This document shows, piece after piece, positions 27,726 through 39,800 of a stretch of DNA of 64,000 nucleotides. Origin of the DNA: Acanthosepion esculentum. Its lineage: Eukaryota; Mollusca; Cephalopoda; Sepiida; Sepiidae. Under the pieces are notes generated by a model. The model ran no database searches and was not told the origin of the DNA. It saw only the letters and a list, made by a program, of their open reading frames with translations. The stretch's first letter is position 1, and every line of letters starts with the position of its first letter. Position numbers and translations under genes: made by a program. The stretch lies in NCBI GenBank assembly GCA_964036315.1, contig OZ038510.1:83440319-83504318 (forward strand), given 5' to 3'.

Positions 27726-28780
27726 CAGAATTATATGTGGCACCATTATTAATGGACTTATAATAGACTTATAGATATACAAGAGAGAAAGTAATTGACT
27801 TGGCCGACACTGAAAACCACATTTCTTAGCAGCTGATTGATTCAATGCAGTGTTTCTACTTGATGCCAGGCGAGAATTTATACCCATGAAGACGCAAAGA
27901 GACTCTCAACTGGAGGCTAGCATCAGCCATACTGATGGAAGTCAGAAAATGATTTATCAAGTGATTAATATTGAGGATTTCTTTGGTGGGGAAGACTTGA
28001 AATTCACAAGCTATTCTTTTCCCTATTCGAATGAAATAATTAATGGATTTAATTCGAATGAAATAATTAATGGATTTAAACTTAAGAAACAGACTAGAAA
28101 ATATTTACTTTTGAGAATTCAAGAATTATGAGAAAATGGTGCCTTAAATGAAAAAAAAAAATGTTTACTCCCTGAAAGACATTTGTGCTATATGAGATTA
28201 TTTTTATATCAATGTGCGTAAAATTGATCTCTGTTCAAGCAGCGGTGAATGAACGCGTGTGAATAGATGATAAAATGGAAACTCGCTGCGTTTAAGGAAA
28301 GGATTTAGAAAGTTCCCTGCCTTCAGCAAAATCTTTCACCAGGCGTTAGCGCATTTTCTGCTTTCCTTAAGGCCTCTTTTGTTGCGTCTCGGTGGTTATG
28401 AAGAATAAACCTTCTGTTAATGATTTCCTTTTTTCTTTTCTTTTTTTTCAAAACGGAACGAGAGAATGAGAAAGAGGAAACAAAGACGCTACAAAGAGCA
28501 AATAATATTTCTTCCCTCAAGCAATATCCTAATCTTTTCGTTTTGCAGAGATTCCATACGGTTTTCGTAGGGTATCAGTCGGACAACAGGCGTATTCCTC
28601 CTGCTGTGAGACAAACAAAAAGCCGGAGGCTCCCAGTTATCAATTAAGTATCGGATTTCTCTGCTAATCTATAAATTCCACCTATCTTCGAGTGGATTTC
28701 ACAGAATTCTAACACCCTTCTCCATTTCGATTTCTTTTCTTTTTTTTCACGACTTTATTTATCTTCTCTCTTTCGTCTTC
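27726..28780. other. No recognised gene; contains a perfect 27 bp duplication
   Basis: 28025-28051 and 28052-28078 are identical tandem copies of a 27-mer starting ATTCGAATGAAATAATTAAT. The duplication lies in a 93-codon frame (27850-28131) and adds nine codons in phase, but no domain is recognised and I do not call a gene. The remainder is AT-rich and unassigned. Confidence 0.5.
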
Positions 28781-28831
<51 letters not shown>

Positions 28832-28834
28832 TTT
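28781..28834 (+). repeat. (TTTC)n microsatellite
   Basis: About 13 units of CTTT. Same strand and same tetranucleotide as the base composition of the large satellite that starts 700 bp downstream. Confidence 0.95.
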
Positions 28835-28934
28835 ATTATGCTTCTGTTTACGCATAATACGCACCCCTTGTTTGGTAATCAAAACTTGTAAATTGTACCT
28901 CTCCAGTTTCATCACGGACAGCGTTTCCTACTTT

Positions 28935-29180
28935 TTTGTAAGCATTCCACCGCAAGCGAGGCGGCAGTGCCACTGGCACGCAATGGGTTACAGAGGATTG
29001 AGAAGAAGAGTAAAGAGGCGTATTTGGGGAAAAGATAAAGTGAAGGACGGGCAACAAGATCTGGGCATCAGAAAATGTCGATTGACATTACATTTGAACA
29101 ATTTGGCGATTATAGTTATCAGGGAAGCAAGTAAGAGGAAGGGAGTTCCACAGACGGGAAGTGCCTTATTAAGAAAATTG
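28935..29180 (-). mobile_element. APE-type LINE 3' fragment
   Basis: Reverse complement of the LINE 3' end: GGAAGGGAGTTCCACAGACG (29138-29157) corresponds to the WNSLP region read in reverse, CGATTGACATTACATTTGAA to the FKC.VNR block, and CGCAAGCGAGGCGGCAGTGC (28950-28969) to the terminal CTTGGGGTG end. Confidence 0.6.
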
Positions 29181-29510
29181 TTTTAAACAGAGAATAATAT
29201 TATTCTAATTTAGTTTTATGATAATTCTTATTTTATTTTATAAGTATTGTTAGGTACATATGATTGTATTTGACATACACATGGGGTCGCAATCGCCGAA
29301 TGTTAGTGTCAAATTGTCGGATGTTTGTAGTGAATAGTTTTTCGCAACTGAAATCGACCTATTAAACGGTAATTTTTTAAAGATATTTTGTAGCTGTGCA
29401 TAATACGCACCTCTATTTTTGCATGATTTTATAAATGCGTATTATACATGGGGAATTACAGTAATGTTTTTCTTTCTGACTTCTTTCATTCATTCATATT
29501 AATTTCAATG
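29181..29510. other. Spacer with a small inverted repeat
   Basis: GTGCATAATACGCACC (29396-29411) faces TGCGTATTATACATGGGG (29436-29453). CGCATAATACGCACC also occurs at 28851-28865. Otherwise AT-rich, nothing recognised. Confidence 0.5.
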
Positions 29511-31900
29511 TAAAGTTCATTCTTTCTTTCTTTCTTCTTCCTTTCTTTCTTTCTTTCATTTCTTTCTGTCTTCTTTCTTTCTTTCTTTCTGTTTTCTTTC
29601 TATGTATCGTACATACTTTCTTTTTGTCTTCTTCTTTCGTTCTTTCCTTTCGTTCTTTCTTTCTTTCTTTCTGTTTTCTTTCTATGTATCGTTCATTCTT
29701 TCTTTTTGTCTTCTACCTTCCTTCCTTACGCTCTTTCTTTCTTTTTTCTGTTTTCTTTCTATATATCGTTCATTCTTTCTTTTTGTCTTCTTTCTTTCTT
29801 TCTTTCTTTCATTCTTCCTTTCTTTCTGTTGTCTTTCTATGTATCGTTCATTCTTTCTTTTTGTCATCTTTCCTTTCTTTCTTTCTTTCTTTCATTCTTT
29901 CTTTCTTTCTGTTTTCTTTCTATGTATCGTTCATACATTTTTTTGTCTTCTTCCTTCATTCGTTCCTTTCGTTCTTTCTTTCTTTCTTTCTGTGTTCTTT
30001 CTATGTATCGTTCATTTTTTCCTTTTGTCTTCTTCCTTCCTTCCTTTCTTTATTTCTTTCTTTCTGTTTTTTTTTCTATGTATCGCTCATTCTTTCTTTG
30101 TGTTCTGCCTTCCTTTCATTCTTTCTTTCTTTCTTTCTGTTTCTTTCTTTGTATCGTTCATTCTTTCTTTCTGTCTTCTTTCTGTTTTCTTTCTATGTAT
30201 CGTTCATTCTTTCTGACTTCTTCCTTTCTTTTTTTCTATTTTCTGTTTTTTTCTATAAATCGTTCATTCTTATTTTCTGTTTTCTTCCTTTCTTTCTTTC
30301 TTTCTTTCTTTCTGTTGCTTTCTATGTATCGTTCATTCTTTCTTTCTGTATTCTTTCTTTCTTTCCTTCTGTTTTCATTCTATGAATCGTTCATTCTTTC
30401 TTTCTGTCTTCTTTCTTTCTTTCTGTTTTCTTTCTATGTATCGTTCATTCTTTCTGACTTCTTCCTTTCTTTTTTTCTATTTTCTGTTTTTTTCTATAAA
30501 TCGTTCATTCTTATTTTCTGTTTTCTTCCTTTCTTTCTTTCTTTCTTTCTTTCTGTTGCTTTCTATGTATCGTTCATTCTTTCTTTCTGTATTCTTTCTT
30601 TCTTTCCTTCTGTTTTCATTCTATGAATCGTTCATTCTTTCCTTCTGTCTTCTTTCTTTCTTTCTGTTTTCTTTCTATGTATCGTTCATTCTTTCTGACT
30701 TCTTCCGTTCTTTCTTTCTGTTTTTTTCTATGTATCGTTCATTCTTTCTTTCTGTCTTATTCCTTACATTCTTTCATTCTGTTTTTTTCTATGAATCGTT
30801 CATTCTTTCGTTCTGTCTACTTTCTTTCTTTCTGTTTTCTTTCTATGTATCGTTCATTCTTTCTGACTTCTTCCGTTCTTTCTTTCTGTTTTCTTTCTAT
30901 GTATCGTTCATTCTTTCTTTCTGTCTTCTTTCTGTTTTCTTTCTATGTATCGTTCATTCTTTCTGACTTCTTCCTTTCTTTTTTTCTATTTTCTGTTTTT
31001 TTCTATAAATCGTTCATTCTTATTTTCTGTTTTCTTCCTTTCTTTCTTTCTTTCTTTCTTTCTGTTGCTTTCTATGTATCGTTCATTCTTTCTTTCTGTA
31101 TTCTTTCTTTCTTTCCTTCTGTTTTCATTCTATGAATCGTTCATTCTTTCCTTCTGTCTTCTTTCTTTCTTTCTGTTTTCTTTCTATGTATCGTTCATTC
31201 TTTCTGACTTCTTCCGTTCTTTCTTTCTGTTTTTTTCTATGTATCGTTCATTCTTTCTTTCTGTCTTATTCCTTACATTCTTTCATTCTGTTTTTTTCTA
31301 TGAATCGTTCATTCTTTCGTTCTGTCTACTTTCTTTCTTTCTGTTTTCTTTCTATGTATCGTTCATTCTTTCTGACTTCTTCCGTTCTTTCTTTCTGTTT
31401 TCTTTCTATGTATCGTTCATTCTTTCTTTCTGTCTTATTCCTTACATTCTTTCATTCTGTTTTTTTCTATGAATCGTTCATTCTTTCTTTCTGTCTTCTT
31501 TCTTTCTTTCTGTTTTCTTTCTATGTATCGTTCATTCTTTCTGACTTCTTCCTTTCTTTCTTTCTGTTTTCTTTCTATGTATCGTTCATTCTATCTGACT
31601 TCTTCCTTTCTTTCTTTTTTCTGTTTTTTTCTATGAATCGTTCATTCTTATTTTCTGTTTTCTTCCTTTCTTTCTTTCTTTCTTTCTTTCCGTTGCTTTC
31701 TATGTATCGTTCATTCTTTCTTTCTGTATTCTTTATTTCTTTCCTTCTGTTTTCATTCTATGTATCGTTCATTCTTTCTTTCTGTCTTATTCCTTACATT
31801 CTTTCCTTCTGTTTTTTTCTATGCATCGTTCATTCTTTCTTTCTGACTTCTTTCTTTCTTTCTGTTTTCTTTCTATGTATCGTTCATTCTTTCTGACTTC
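29511..31900 (+). repeat. Irregular left edge of the satellite
   Basis: Sub-repeats vary in length and contain longer plain (TTTC)n. A block with CTATAAATCGTTCATTCTTA and GTTGCTTTCTATGTATCG occurs three times (about 30215-30390, 30455-30630, 30965-31145). The period becomes regular only after about 31.9 kb. This gradient from plain tetranucleotide to ordered units suggests either the origin or the decaying edge of the array. Confidence 0.8.
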
Positions 31901-32849
31901 TTCCTTTCTTTCTTTCTGTTTTCTTTCTATGTATCGTTCATTCTTTCTGACTTCTTGCTTTCTTTCTTTCTGTTTTCTTTCTATGTATCGTTCATTCTTT
32001 CTTTCTGTCTTATTCCTTACATTCTTTCATTCTGTTTTTTCTATGAATCGTTCATTTTTTCTTTCTGTCTTCTTTCTTTCTTTCTGTTTTCTTTCTATGT
32101 ATCGTTCATTCTTTCTGACTTCTTCCTTTCTTTGTTTCTGTTTTCTTTCTATGAATCGTTCATTCTTTCTTTCTGTCATCTTTCTTTCTTTCTGTTTTCT
32201 TTCTATGTATCGTTCATTCTTTCTTTCTGTCTTATTCCTTACATTCTTTCCTACTGTTTTTTTCTATGGATCGTTCATTCTTTCTTTCTGTCTTCTTTCT
32301 TTCTTTCTGTTTTCTTTCTATGTATCGGTCATTCTTTCTGACTTCTTCCTTTCTTTCTTTCTGTTTTCTTTCTATGTATCGTTCATTCTTTCTGACTTCT
32401 TGCTTTCTTTCTTTCTGTTTTCTTTCTATGTATCGTTCATTCTTTCTTTCTGTGTTATTCCTTACATTCTTTCATTCTGTTTTTTCTATGAATCGTTCAT
32501 TTTTTCTTTCTGTCTTCTTTCTTTCTTTCTGTTTTCTTTCTATGTATCGTTCATTCTTTCTGACTTCTTCCTTTCTTTGTTTCTGTTTTCTTTCTATGAA
32601 TCGTTCATTCTTTCTTTCTGTCTTCTTTCTTTCTTTCTGTTTTCTTTCTATGTATCGGTCATTCTTTCTGACTTCTTCCTTTCTTTCTTTCTGTTTTCTT
32701 TCTATGTATCGTTCATTCTTTCTGACTTCTTGCTTTCTTTCTTTCTGTTTTCTTTCTATGTATCGTTCATTCTTTCTTTCTGTCTTATTCCTTACATTCT
32801 TTCCTCCTGTTTTTTCTATGAATCGTTCATTCTTTCTTTCTGTCTTCTT

Positions 32850-35800
32850 TCTTTCTTTCTGTTTTCTTTCTATGTATCGTTCATTCTTTCTTTCTGTCTT
32901 CTTTCTTTCTTTCTGTTTTCTTTCTATGTATCGTTCATTCTTTCTGATTTCTTGCTTTCTTTCTTTCTGTTTTCTTTCTATGTATCGTTAATTCTTTCTT
33001 TCTGTCTTATTCCTTAGATTCTTTCCTTCTGTTTTTTTCTATGAATCGTTCATTCATTCTTTCTGTCTTCTTTCTTTCTTTCTGTTTTCTTTCTATGTAT
33101 CGTTCATTCTTTCTGACTTCTTCCGTTCTTTCTTTCTGTTTTCTTTCTATGTATCGTTCATTCTTTCTTTCTGTCTTACTCCTTACATTCTTTCATTCTG
33201 TTTTTTTCTATGAATCGTTCATTCTTTCTTTCTGTCTTCTTTCTTTCTTTCTGTTTTCTTTCTATGTATCGTTCATTCTTTCTGACTTATTGCTTTCTTT
33301 CTTTCTGTTTTCTTTCTATGTATCGTTAATTCTTTCTTTCTGTCTTATTCCTTACATTCTTTCCTTCTGTTTTTTTCTATGAATCGTTCATTCTTTCTTT
33401 CTGTCTTCTTTCTTTCTTTCTGTTTTCTTTCTATGTATCGTTCATTCTTTCTGACTTATTGCTTTCTTTCTTTCTGTTTTCTTTCTATGTATCGTTAATT
33501 CTTTCTTTCTGTCTTATTCCTTAGATTCTTTCCTTCTGTTTTTTTCTATGAATCGTTCATTCTTTCTTTCTGTCTTCTTTCTTTCTTTCTGTTTTCTTTC
33601 TATGTATCGTTCATTCTTTCTGACTTCTTCCGTTCTTCTTTCTGTTTTCTTTCAATGTATCGTTCATTCTTTCATGCTGTCTTATTCCTTACATTCTTTC
33701 CTTCTGTTTTTTTCAATGAATCCTTCATTCTTTCTTTCTGTCTTCTTTCTTTCTTTCTGTTTTCTTTCTATGTATCGTTCATTCTTTCTGACTTCTTCCG
33801 TTCTTTCTTTCTGGTTTCTTTCTATGTATCCTTCATTCTTTCTTTCTGTCTTATTCCTTACATTCTTTCATTCTGTTTTTTTCTATGTATCGTTAATTCT
33901 TTCTTTCTGTCTTATTCCTTACATTCTTTCCTTCTGTTTTTTTCTATGAATCGTTCATTCTTTCTTTCTGTCTTCTTTCTTTCTTTCTGTTTTCTTTCGA
34001 TGTATCGTTCATTCTTTCTGACTTCTTCCTTTCTTTGTTTCTGTTTTCTTTCTATGAATCGTTCATTCTTTCTTTCTGTCTTCTTTCTTTCTTTCTTTCT
34101 GTTTTCTTTCAATGTATCGTTCATTCTTTCTTTCTGTCTTATTCCTTACATTCTTTCCTACTGTTTTTTTCTATGGATCGTTCATTCTTTCTTTCTGTCT
34201 TCTTTCTTTCTTTCTGTTTTCTTTCTATGTATCGGTCATTCTTTCTGACTTCTTCCTTTCTTTCTTTCTGTTTTCTTTCTATGTATCGTTCATTCTTTCT
34301 TTCTGTGTTATTCCTTACATTCTTTCATTCTGTTTTTTCTATGAATCGTTCATTTTTTCTTTCTGTCTTCTTTCTTTCTTTCTGTTTTCTTTCTATGTAT
34401 CGTTCATTCTTTCTGACTTCTTCCTTTCTTTGTTTCTGTTTTCTTTCTATGAATCGTTCATTCTTTCTTTCTGTCTTCTTTCTTTCTTTCTGTTTTCTTT
34501 CTATGTATCGGTCATTCTTTCTGACTTCTTCCTTTCTTTCTTTCTGTTTTCTTTCTATGTATCGTTCATTCTTTCTGACTTCTTGCTTTCTTTCTTTCTG
34601 TTTTCTTTCTATGTATCGTTCATTCTTTCTTTCTGTCTTATTCCTTACATTCTTTCATTCTGTTTTTTTCTATGAATCGTTCATTCTTTCTTTCTGTCTT
34701 CTTTCTTTCTTTCTGTTTTCTTTCTATGTATCGTTCATTCTTTCTGACTTCTTCCTTTCTTTGTTTCTGTTTTCTTTCTATGTATCGTTCATTCTTTCTT
34801 TCTGTCTTATTCCTTACATTCTTTCCTCCTGTTTTTTTCTATGAATCGTTCATTCTTTCTTTCTGTCTTCTTTCTTTCTTTCTGTTTTCTTTCTATGTAT
34901 CGTTCATTCTTTCTTTCTGTCTTCTTTCTTTCTTTCTGTTTTCTTTCTATGTATCGTTCATTCTTTCTGATTTCTTGCTTTCTTTCTTTCTGTTTTCTTT
35001 CTATGTATCGTTAATTCTTTCTTTCTGTCTTATTCCTTAGATTCTTTCCTTCTGTTTTTTTCTATGAATCGTTCATTCATTCTTTCTGTCTTCTTTCTTT
35101 CTTTCTGTTTTCTTTCTATGTATCGTTCATTCTTTCTGACTTCTTCCGTTCTTTCTTTCTGTTTTCTTTCTATGTATCGTTCATTCTTTCTTTCTGTCTT
35201 ACTCCTTACATTCTTTCATTCTGTTTTTTTCTATGAATCGTTCATTCTTTCTTTCTGTCTTCTTTCTTTCTTTCTGTTTTCTTTCTATGTATCGTTCATT
35301 CTTTCTGACTTATTGCTTTCTTTCTTTCTGTTTTCTTTCTATGTATCGTTAATTCTTTCTTTCTGTCTTATTCCTTACATTCTTTCCTTCTGTTTTTTTC
35401 TATGAATCGTTCATTCTTTCTTTCTGTCTTCTTTCTTTCTTTCTGTTTTCTTTCTATGTATCGTTCATTCTTTCTGACTTATTGCTTTCTTTCTTTCTGT
35501 TTTCTTTCTATGTATCGTTAATTCTTTCTTTCTGTCTTATTCCTTACATTCTTTCCTTCTGTTTTTTTCTATGAATCGTTCATTCTTTCTTTCTGTCTTC
35601 TTTCTTTCTTTCTGTTTTCTTTCTATGTATCGTTCATTCTTTCTGACTTCTTCCGTTCTTCTTTCTGTTTTCTTTCTATGTATCGTTCATTCTTTCATGC
35701 TGTCTTATTCCTTACATTCTTTCCTTCTGTTTTTTTCAATGAATCGTTCATTCTTTCTTTCTGTCTTCTTTCTTTCTTTCTGTTTTCTTTCTATGTATCG

Positions 35801-36270
35801 TTCATTCTTTCTGACTTCTTCCGTTCTTTCTTTCTGGTTTCTTTCTATGTATCCTTCATTCTTTCTTTCTGTCTTATTCCTTACATTCTTTCATTCTGTT
35901 TTTTTCTATGTATCGTTAATTCTTTCTTTCTGTCTTATTCCTTACATTCTTTCCTTCTGTTTTTTTCTATGAATCGTTCATTCTTTCTTTCTGTCTTCTT
36001 TCTTTCTTTCTGTTTTCTTTCGATGTATCGTTCATTCTTTCTGACTTCTTCCTTTCTTTGTTTCTGTTTTCTTTCTATGAATCGTTCATTCTTTCTTTCT
36101 GTCTTCTTTCTTTCTTTCTTTCTGTTTTCTTTCTATGTATCGTTCATTCTTTCTTTCTGTCTTATTCCTTACATTCTTTCCTACTGTTTTTTTCTATGGA
36201 TCGTTCATTCTTTCTTTCTGTCTTCTTTCTTTCTTTCTGTTTTCTTTCTATGTATCGGTCATTCTTTCTG
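32850..36270 (+). repeat. Satellite block duplicated at 2,023 bp offset
   Basis: Unit starts and variants recur with a constant offset of 2,023 bp: 33041 and 35064, 33548 and 35571, 33655 and 35678, 34035 and 36058, 34112 and 36135. The private variant CATTCATTCTTTCTG at 33053 reappears at 35076. Differences include CAATGTATCG at 33654 versus CTATGTATCG at 35677. Confidence 0.8.
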
Positions 36271-36810
36271 ACTTCTTGCTTTCTTTCTTTCTGTTTTCTT
36301 TCTATGTATCGTTGATTCTTTCTGACTTCTTCCTTTCTTTCTTTCTGTTTTCTTTCTATGTATCGTTCATTCTTTCTGACTTCTTCCGTTCTTTCTTTCT
36401 GTTTTCTTTCTATGTATCGTTCATTCTTTCTTTCTGTCTTACTCCTTACATTCTTTCATTCTGTTTTTTTCTATGAATCGTTCATTCTTTCTTTCTGTCT
36501 TCTTTCTTTCTTTCTGTTTTCTTTCTATGTATCGTTCATTCTTTCTGACTTATTGCTTTCTTTCTTTCTGTTTTCTTTCTATGTATCGTTAATTCTTTCT
36601 TTCTGTCTTATTCCTTACATTCTTTCCTTCTGTTTTTTTCTATGAATCGTTCATTCTTTCTTTCTGTCTTCTTTCTTTCTTTCTGTTTTCTTTCTATGTA
36701 TCGTTCATTCTTTCTGACTTATTGCTTTCTTTCTTTCTGTTTTCTTTCTATGTATCGTTAATTCTTTCTTTCTGTCTTATTCCTTACATTCTTTCCTTCT
36801 GTTTTTTTCT

Positions 36811-39800
36811 ATGAATCGTTCATTCTTTCTTTCTGTCTTCTTTCTTTCTTTCTGTTTTCTTTCTATGTATCGTTCATTCTTTCTGACTTCTTCCGTTCTT
36901 CTTTCTGTTTTCTTTCTATGTATCGTTCATTCTTTCATGCTGTCTTATTCCTTACATTCTTTCCTTCTGTTTTTTTCAATGAATCGTTCATTCTTTCTTT
37001 CTGTCTTCTTTCTTTCTTTCTGTTTTCTTTCTATGTATCGTTCATTCTTTCTGACTTCTTCCTTTCTTTCTTTCTGTTTTCTTTCTATGTATCGTTCATT
37101 CTTTCTGATTTCTTGCTTTCTTTCTTTCTGTTTTCTTTCTATGTATCGTTCATTCTTTCTTTCTGTCTTACTCCTTACATTCTTTCATTCTGTTTTTTTC
37201 TATGAATCGTTCATTCTTTCTTTCTGTCTTCTTTCTTTCTTTCTGTTTTCTTTCTATGTATCGTTCATTCTTTCTGACTTATTGCTTTCTTTCTTTCTGT
37301 TTTCTTTCTATGTATCGTTAATTCTTTCTTTCTGTCTTATTCCTTACATTCTTTCCTTCTGTTTTTTTCTATGAATCGTTCATTCTTTCTTTCTGTCTTC
37401 TTTCTTTCTTTCTGTTTTCTTTCTATGTATCGTTCATTCTTTCTGACTTATTGCTTTCTTTCTTTCTGTTTTCTTTCTATGTATCGTTAATTCTTTCTTT
37501 CTGTCTTATTCCTTACATTCTTTCCTTCTGTTTTTTTCTATGAATCGTTCATTCTTTCTTTCTGTCTTCTTTCTTTCTTTCTGTTTTCTTTCTATGTATC
37601 GTTCATTCTTTCTGACTTCTTCCGTTCTTCTTTCTGTTTTCTTTCTATGTATCGTTCATTCTTTCATGCTGTCTTATTCCTTACATTCTTTCCTTCTGTT
37701 TTTTTCAATGAATCGTTCATTCTTTCTTTCTGTCTTCTTTCTTTCTTTCTGTTTTCTTTCTATGTATCGTTCATTTTTTCTGACTTCTTCCGTTCTTTCT
37801 TTCTGGTTTCTTTCTATGTATCCTTCATTCTTTCTTTCTGTCTTATTCCTTACATTCTTTCATTCTGTTTTTTTCTATGTATCGTTAATTCTTTCTTTCT
37901 GTCTTATTCCTTACATTCTTTCCTTCTGTTTTTTTCTATGAATCGTTCATTCTTTCTTTCTGTCTTCTTTCTTTCTTTCTGTTTTCTTTCGATGTATCGT
38001 TCATTCTTTCTGACTTCTTCCTTTCTTTGTTTCTGTTTTCTTTCTATGAATCGTTCATTCTTTCTTTCTGTCTTCTTTCTTTCTTTCTTTCTGTTTTCTT
38101 TCTATGTATCGTTCATTCTTTCTTTCTGTCTTATTCCTTACATTCTTTCCTACTGTTTTTTTCTATGGATCGTTCATTCTTTCTTTCTGTCTTCTTTCTT
38201 TCTTTCTGTTTTCTTTCTATGTATCGGTCATTCTTTCTGACTTCTTGCTTTCTTTCTTTCTGTTTTCTTTCTATGTAGCGTTCATTCTTTCTTTCTGTCT
38301 TATTCCTTACATTCTTTCATTCTGTTTTTTTCTATGAATCGTTCATTCTTTCTTTCTGTCTTCTTTCTTTCTTTCTGTTTTCTTTCTATGTATCGTTGAT
38401 TCTTTCTGACTTCTTCCTTTCTTTCTTTCTGTTTTCTTTCTATGTATCGTTCATTCTTTCTGACTTCTTCCGTTCTTTCTTTCTGTTTTCTTTCTATGTA
38501 TCGTTCATTCTTTCTTTCTGTCTTACTCCTTACATTCTTTCATTCTGTTTTTTTCTATGAATCGTTCATTCTTTCTTTCTGTCTTCTTTCTTTCTTTCTG
38601 TTTTCTTTCTATGTATCGTTCATTCTTTCTGACTTATTGCTTTCTTTCTTTCTGTTTTCTTTCTATGTATCGTTAATTCTTTCTTTCTGTCTTATTCCTT
38701 ACATTCTTTCCTTCTGTTTTTTTCTATGAATCGTTCATTCTTTCTTTCTGTCTTCTTTCTTTCTTTCTGTTTTCTTTCTATGTATCGTTCATTCTTTCTG
38801 ACTTATTGCTTTCTTTCTTTCTGTTTTCTTTCTATGTATCGTTAATTCTTTCTTTCTGTCTTATTCCTTACATTCTTTCCTTCTGTTTTTTTCTATGAAT
38901 CGTTCATTCTTTCTTTCTGTCTTCTTTCTTTCTTTCTGTTTTCTTTCTATGTATCGTTCATTCTTTCTGACTTCTTCCGTTCTTCTTTCTGTTTTCTTTC
39001 TATGTATCGTTCATTCTTTCATGCTGTCTTATTCCTTACATTCTTTCCTTCTGTTTTTTTCAATGAATCGTTCATTCTTTCTTTCTGTCTTCTTTCTTTC
39101 TTTCTGTTTTCTTTCTATGTATCGTTCATTCTTTCTGACTTCTTCCGTTCTTTCTTTCTGGTTTCTTTCTATGTATCCTTCATTCTTTCTTTCTGTCTTA
39201 TTCCTTACATTCTTTCATTCTGTTTTTTTCTATGAATCGTTCATTCTTTCTTTCTGTCTTCTTTCTTTCTTTCTGTTTTCTTTCTATGTATCGTTCATTC
39301 TTTCTGACTTCTTCCGTTCTTTCTTTCTGTTTTCTTTCTATGTATCGTTAATTCTTTCTTTCTGTCTTATTCCTTACATTCTTTCCTTCTGTTTTTTTCT
39401 ATGAATCGTTCATTCTTTCTTTCTGTCTTCTTTCTTTCTTTCTGTTTTCTTTCGATGTATCGTTCATTCTTTCTGACTTCTTCCTTTCTTTGTTTCTGTT
39501 TTCTTTCTATGAATCGTTCATTCTTTCTTTCTGTCTTCTTTCTTTCTTTCTTTCTGTTTTCTTTCTATGTATCGTTCATTCTTTCTTTCTGTCTTATTCC
39601 TTACATTCTTTCCTACTGTTTTTTTCTATGGATCGTTCATTCTTTCTTTCTGTCTTCTTTCTTTCTTTCTGTTTTCTTTCTATGTATCGGTCATTCTTTC
39701 TGACTTCTTGCTTTCTTTCTTTCTGTTTTCTTTCTATGTAGCGTTCATTCTTTCTTTCTGTCTTATTCCTTACATTCTTTCCTCCTGTTATTTTCTATGA
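36811..39800 (+). repeat. Satellite block duplicated at 1,355 bp offset
   Basis: Unit starts 37540 and 38895, and 37647 and 39002, are separated by 1,355 bp, with shared variants such as TTCATGCTGTCTTATTCC and TTCTGGTTTCTTTC. The later part is offset differently because sub-repeats were gained or lost. A related start lies at 36811. Confidence 0.65.

Noticed and set aside
27850..28131. 93-codon open frame with an in-phase 27 bp duplication
   Set aside because: The duplication keeps the frame, but no homology or other gene evidence is visible, so a gene call is not supported.
29682..29867. Minus-strand Lys/Glu/Arg-rich frames in the satellite (also 33912-34124, 47559-47837, 52249-52434, 54199-54459)
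   Set aside because: Reverse translation of GAAA words of the same satellite; not coding.
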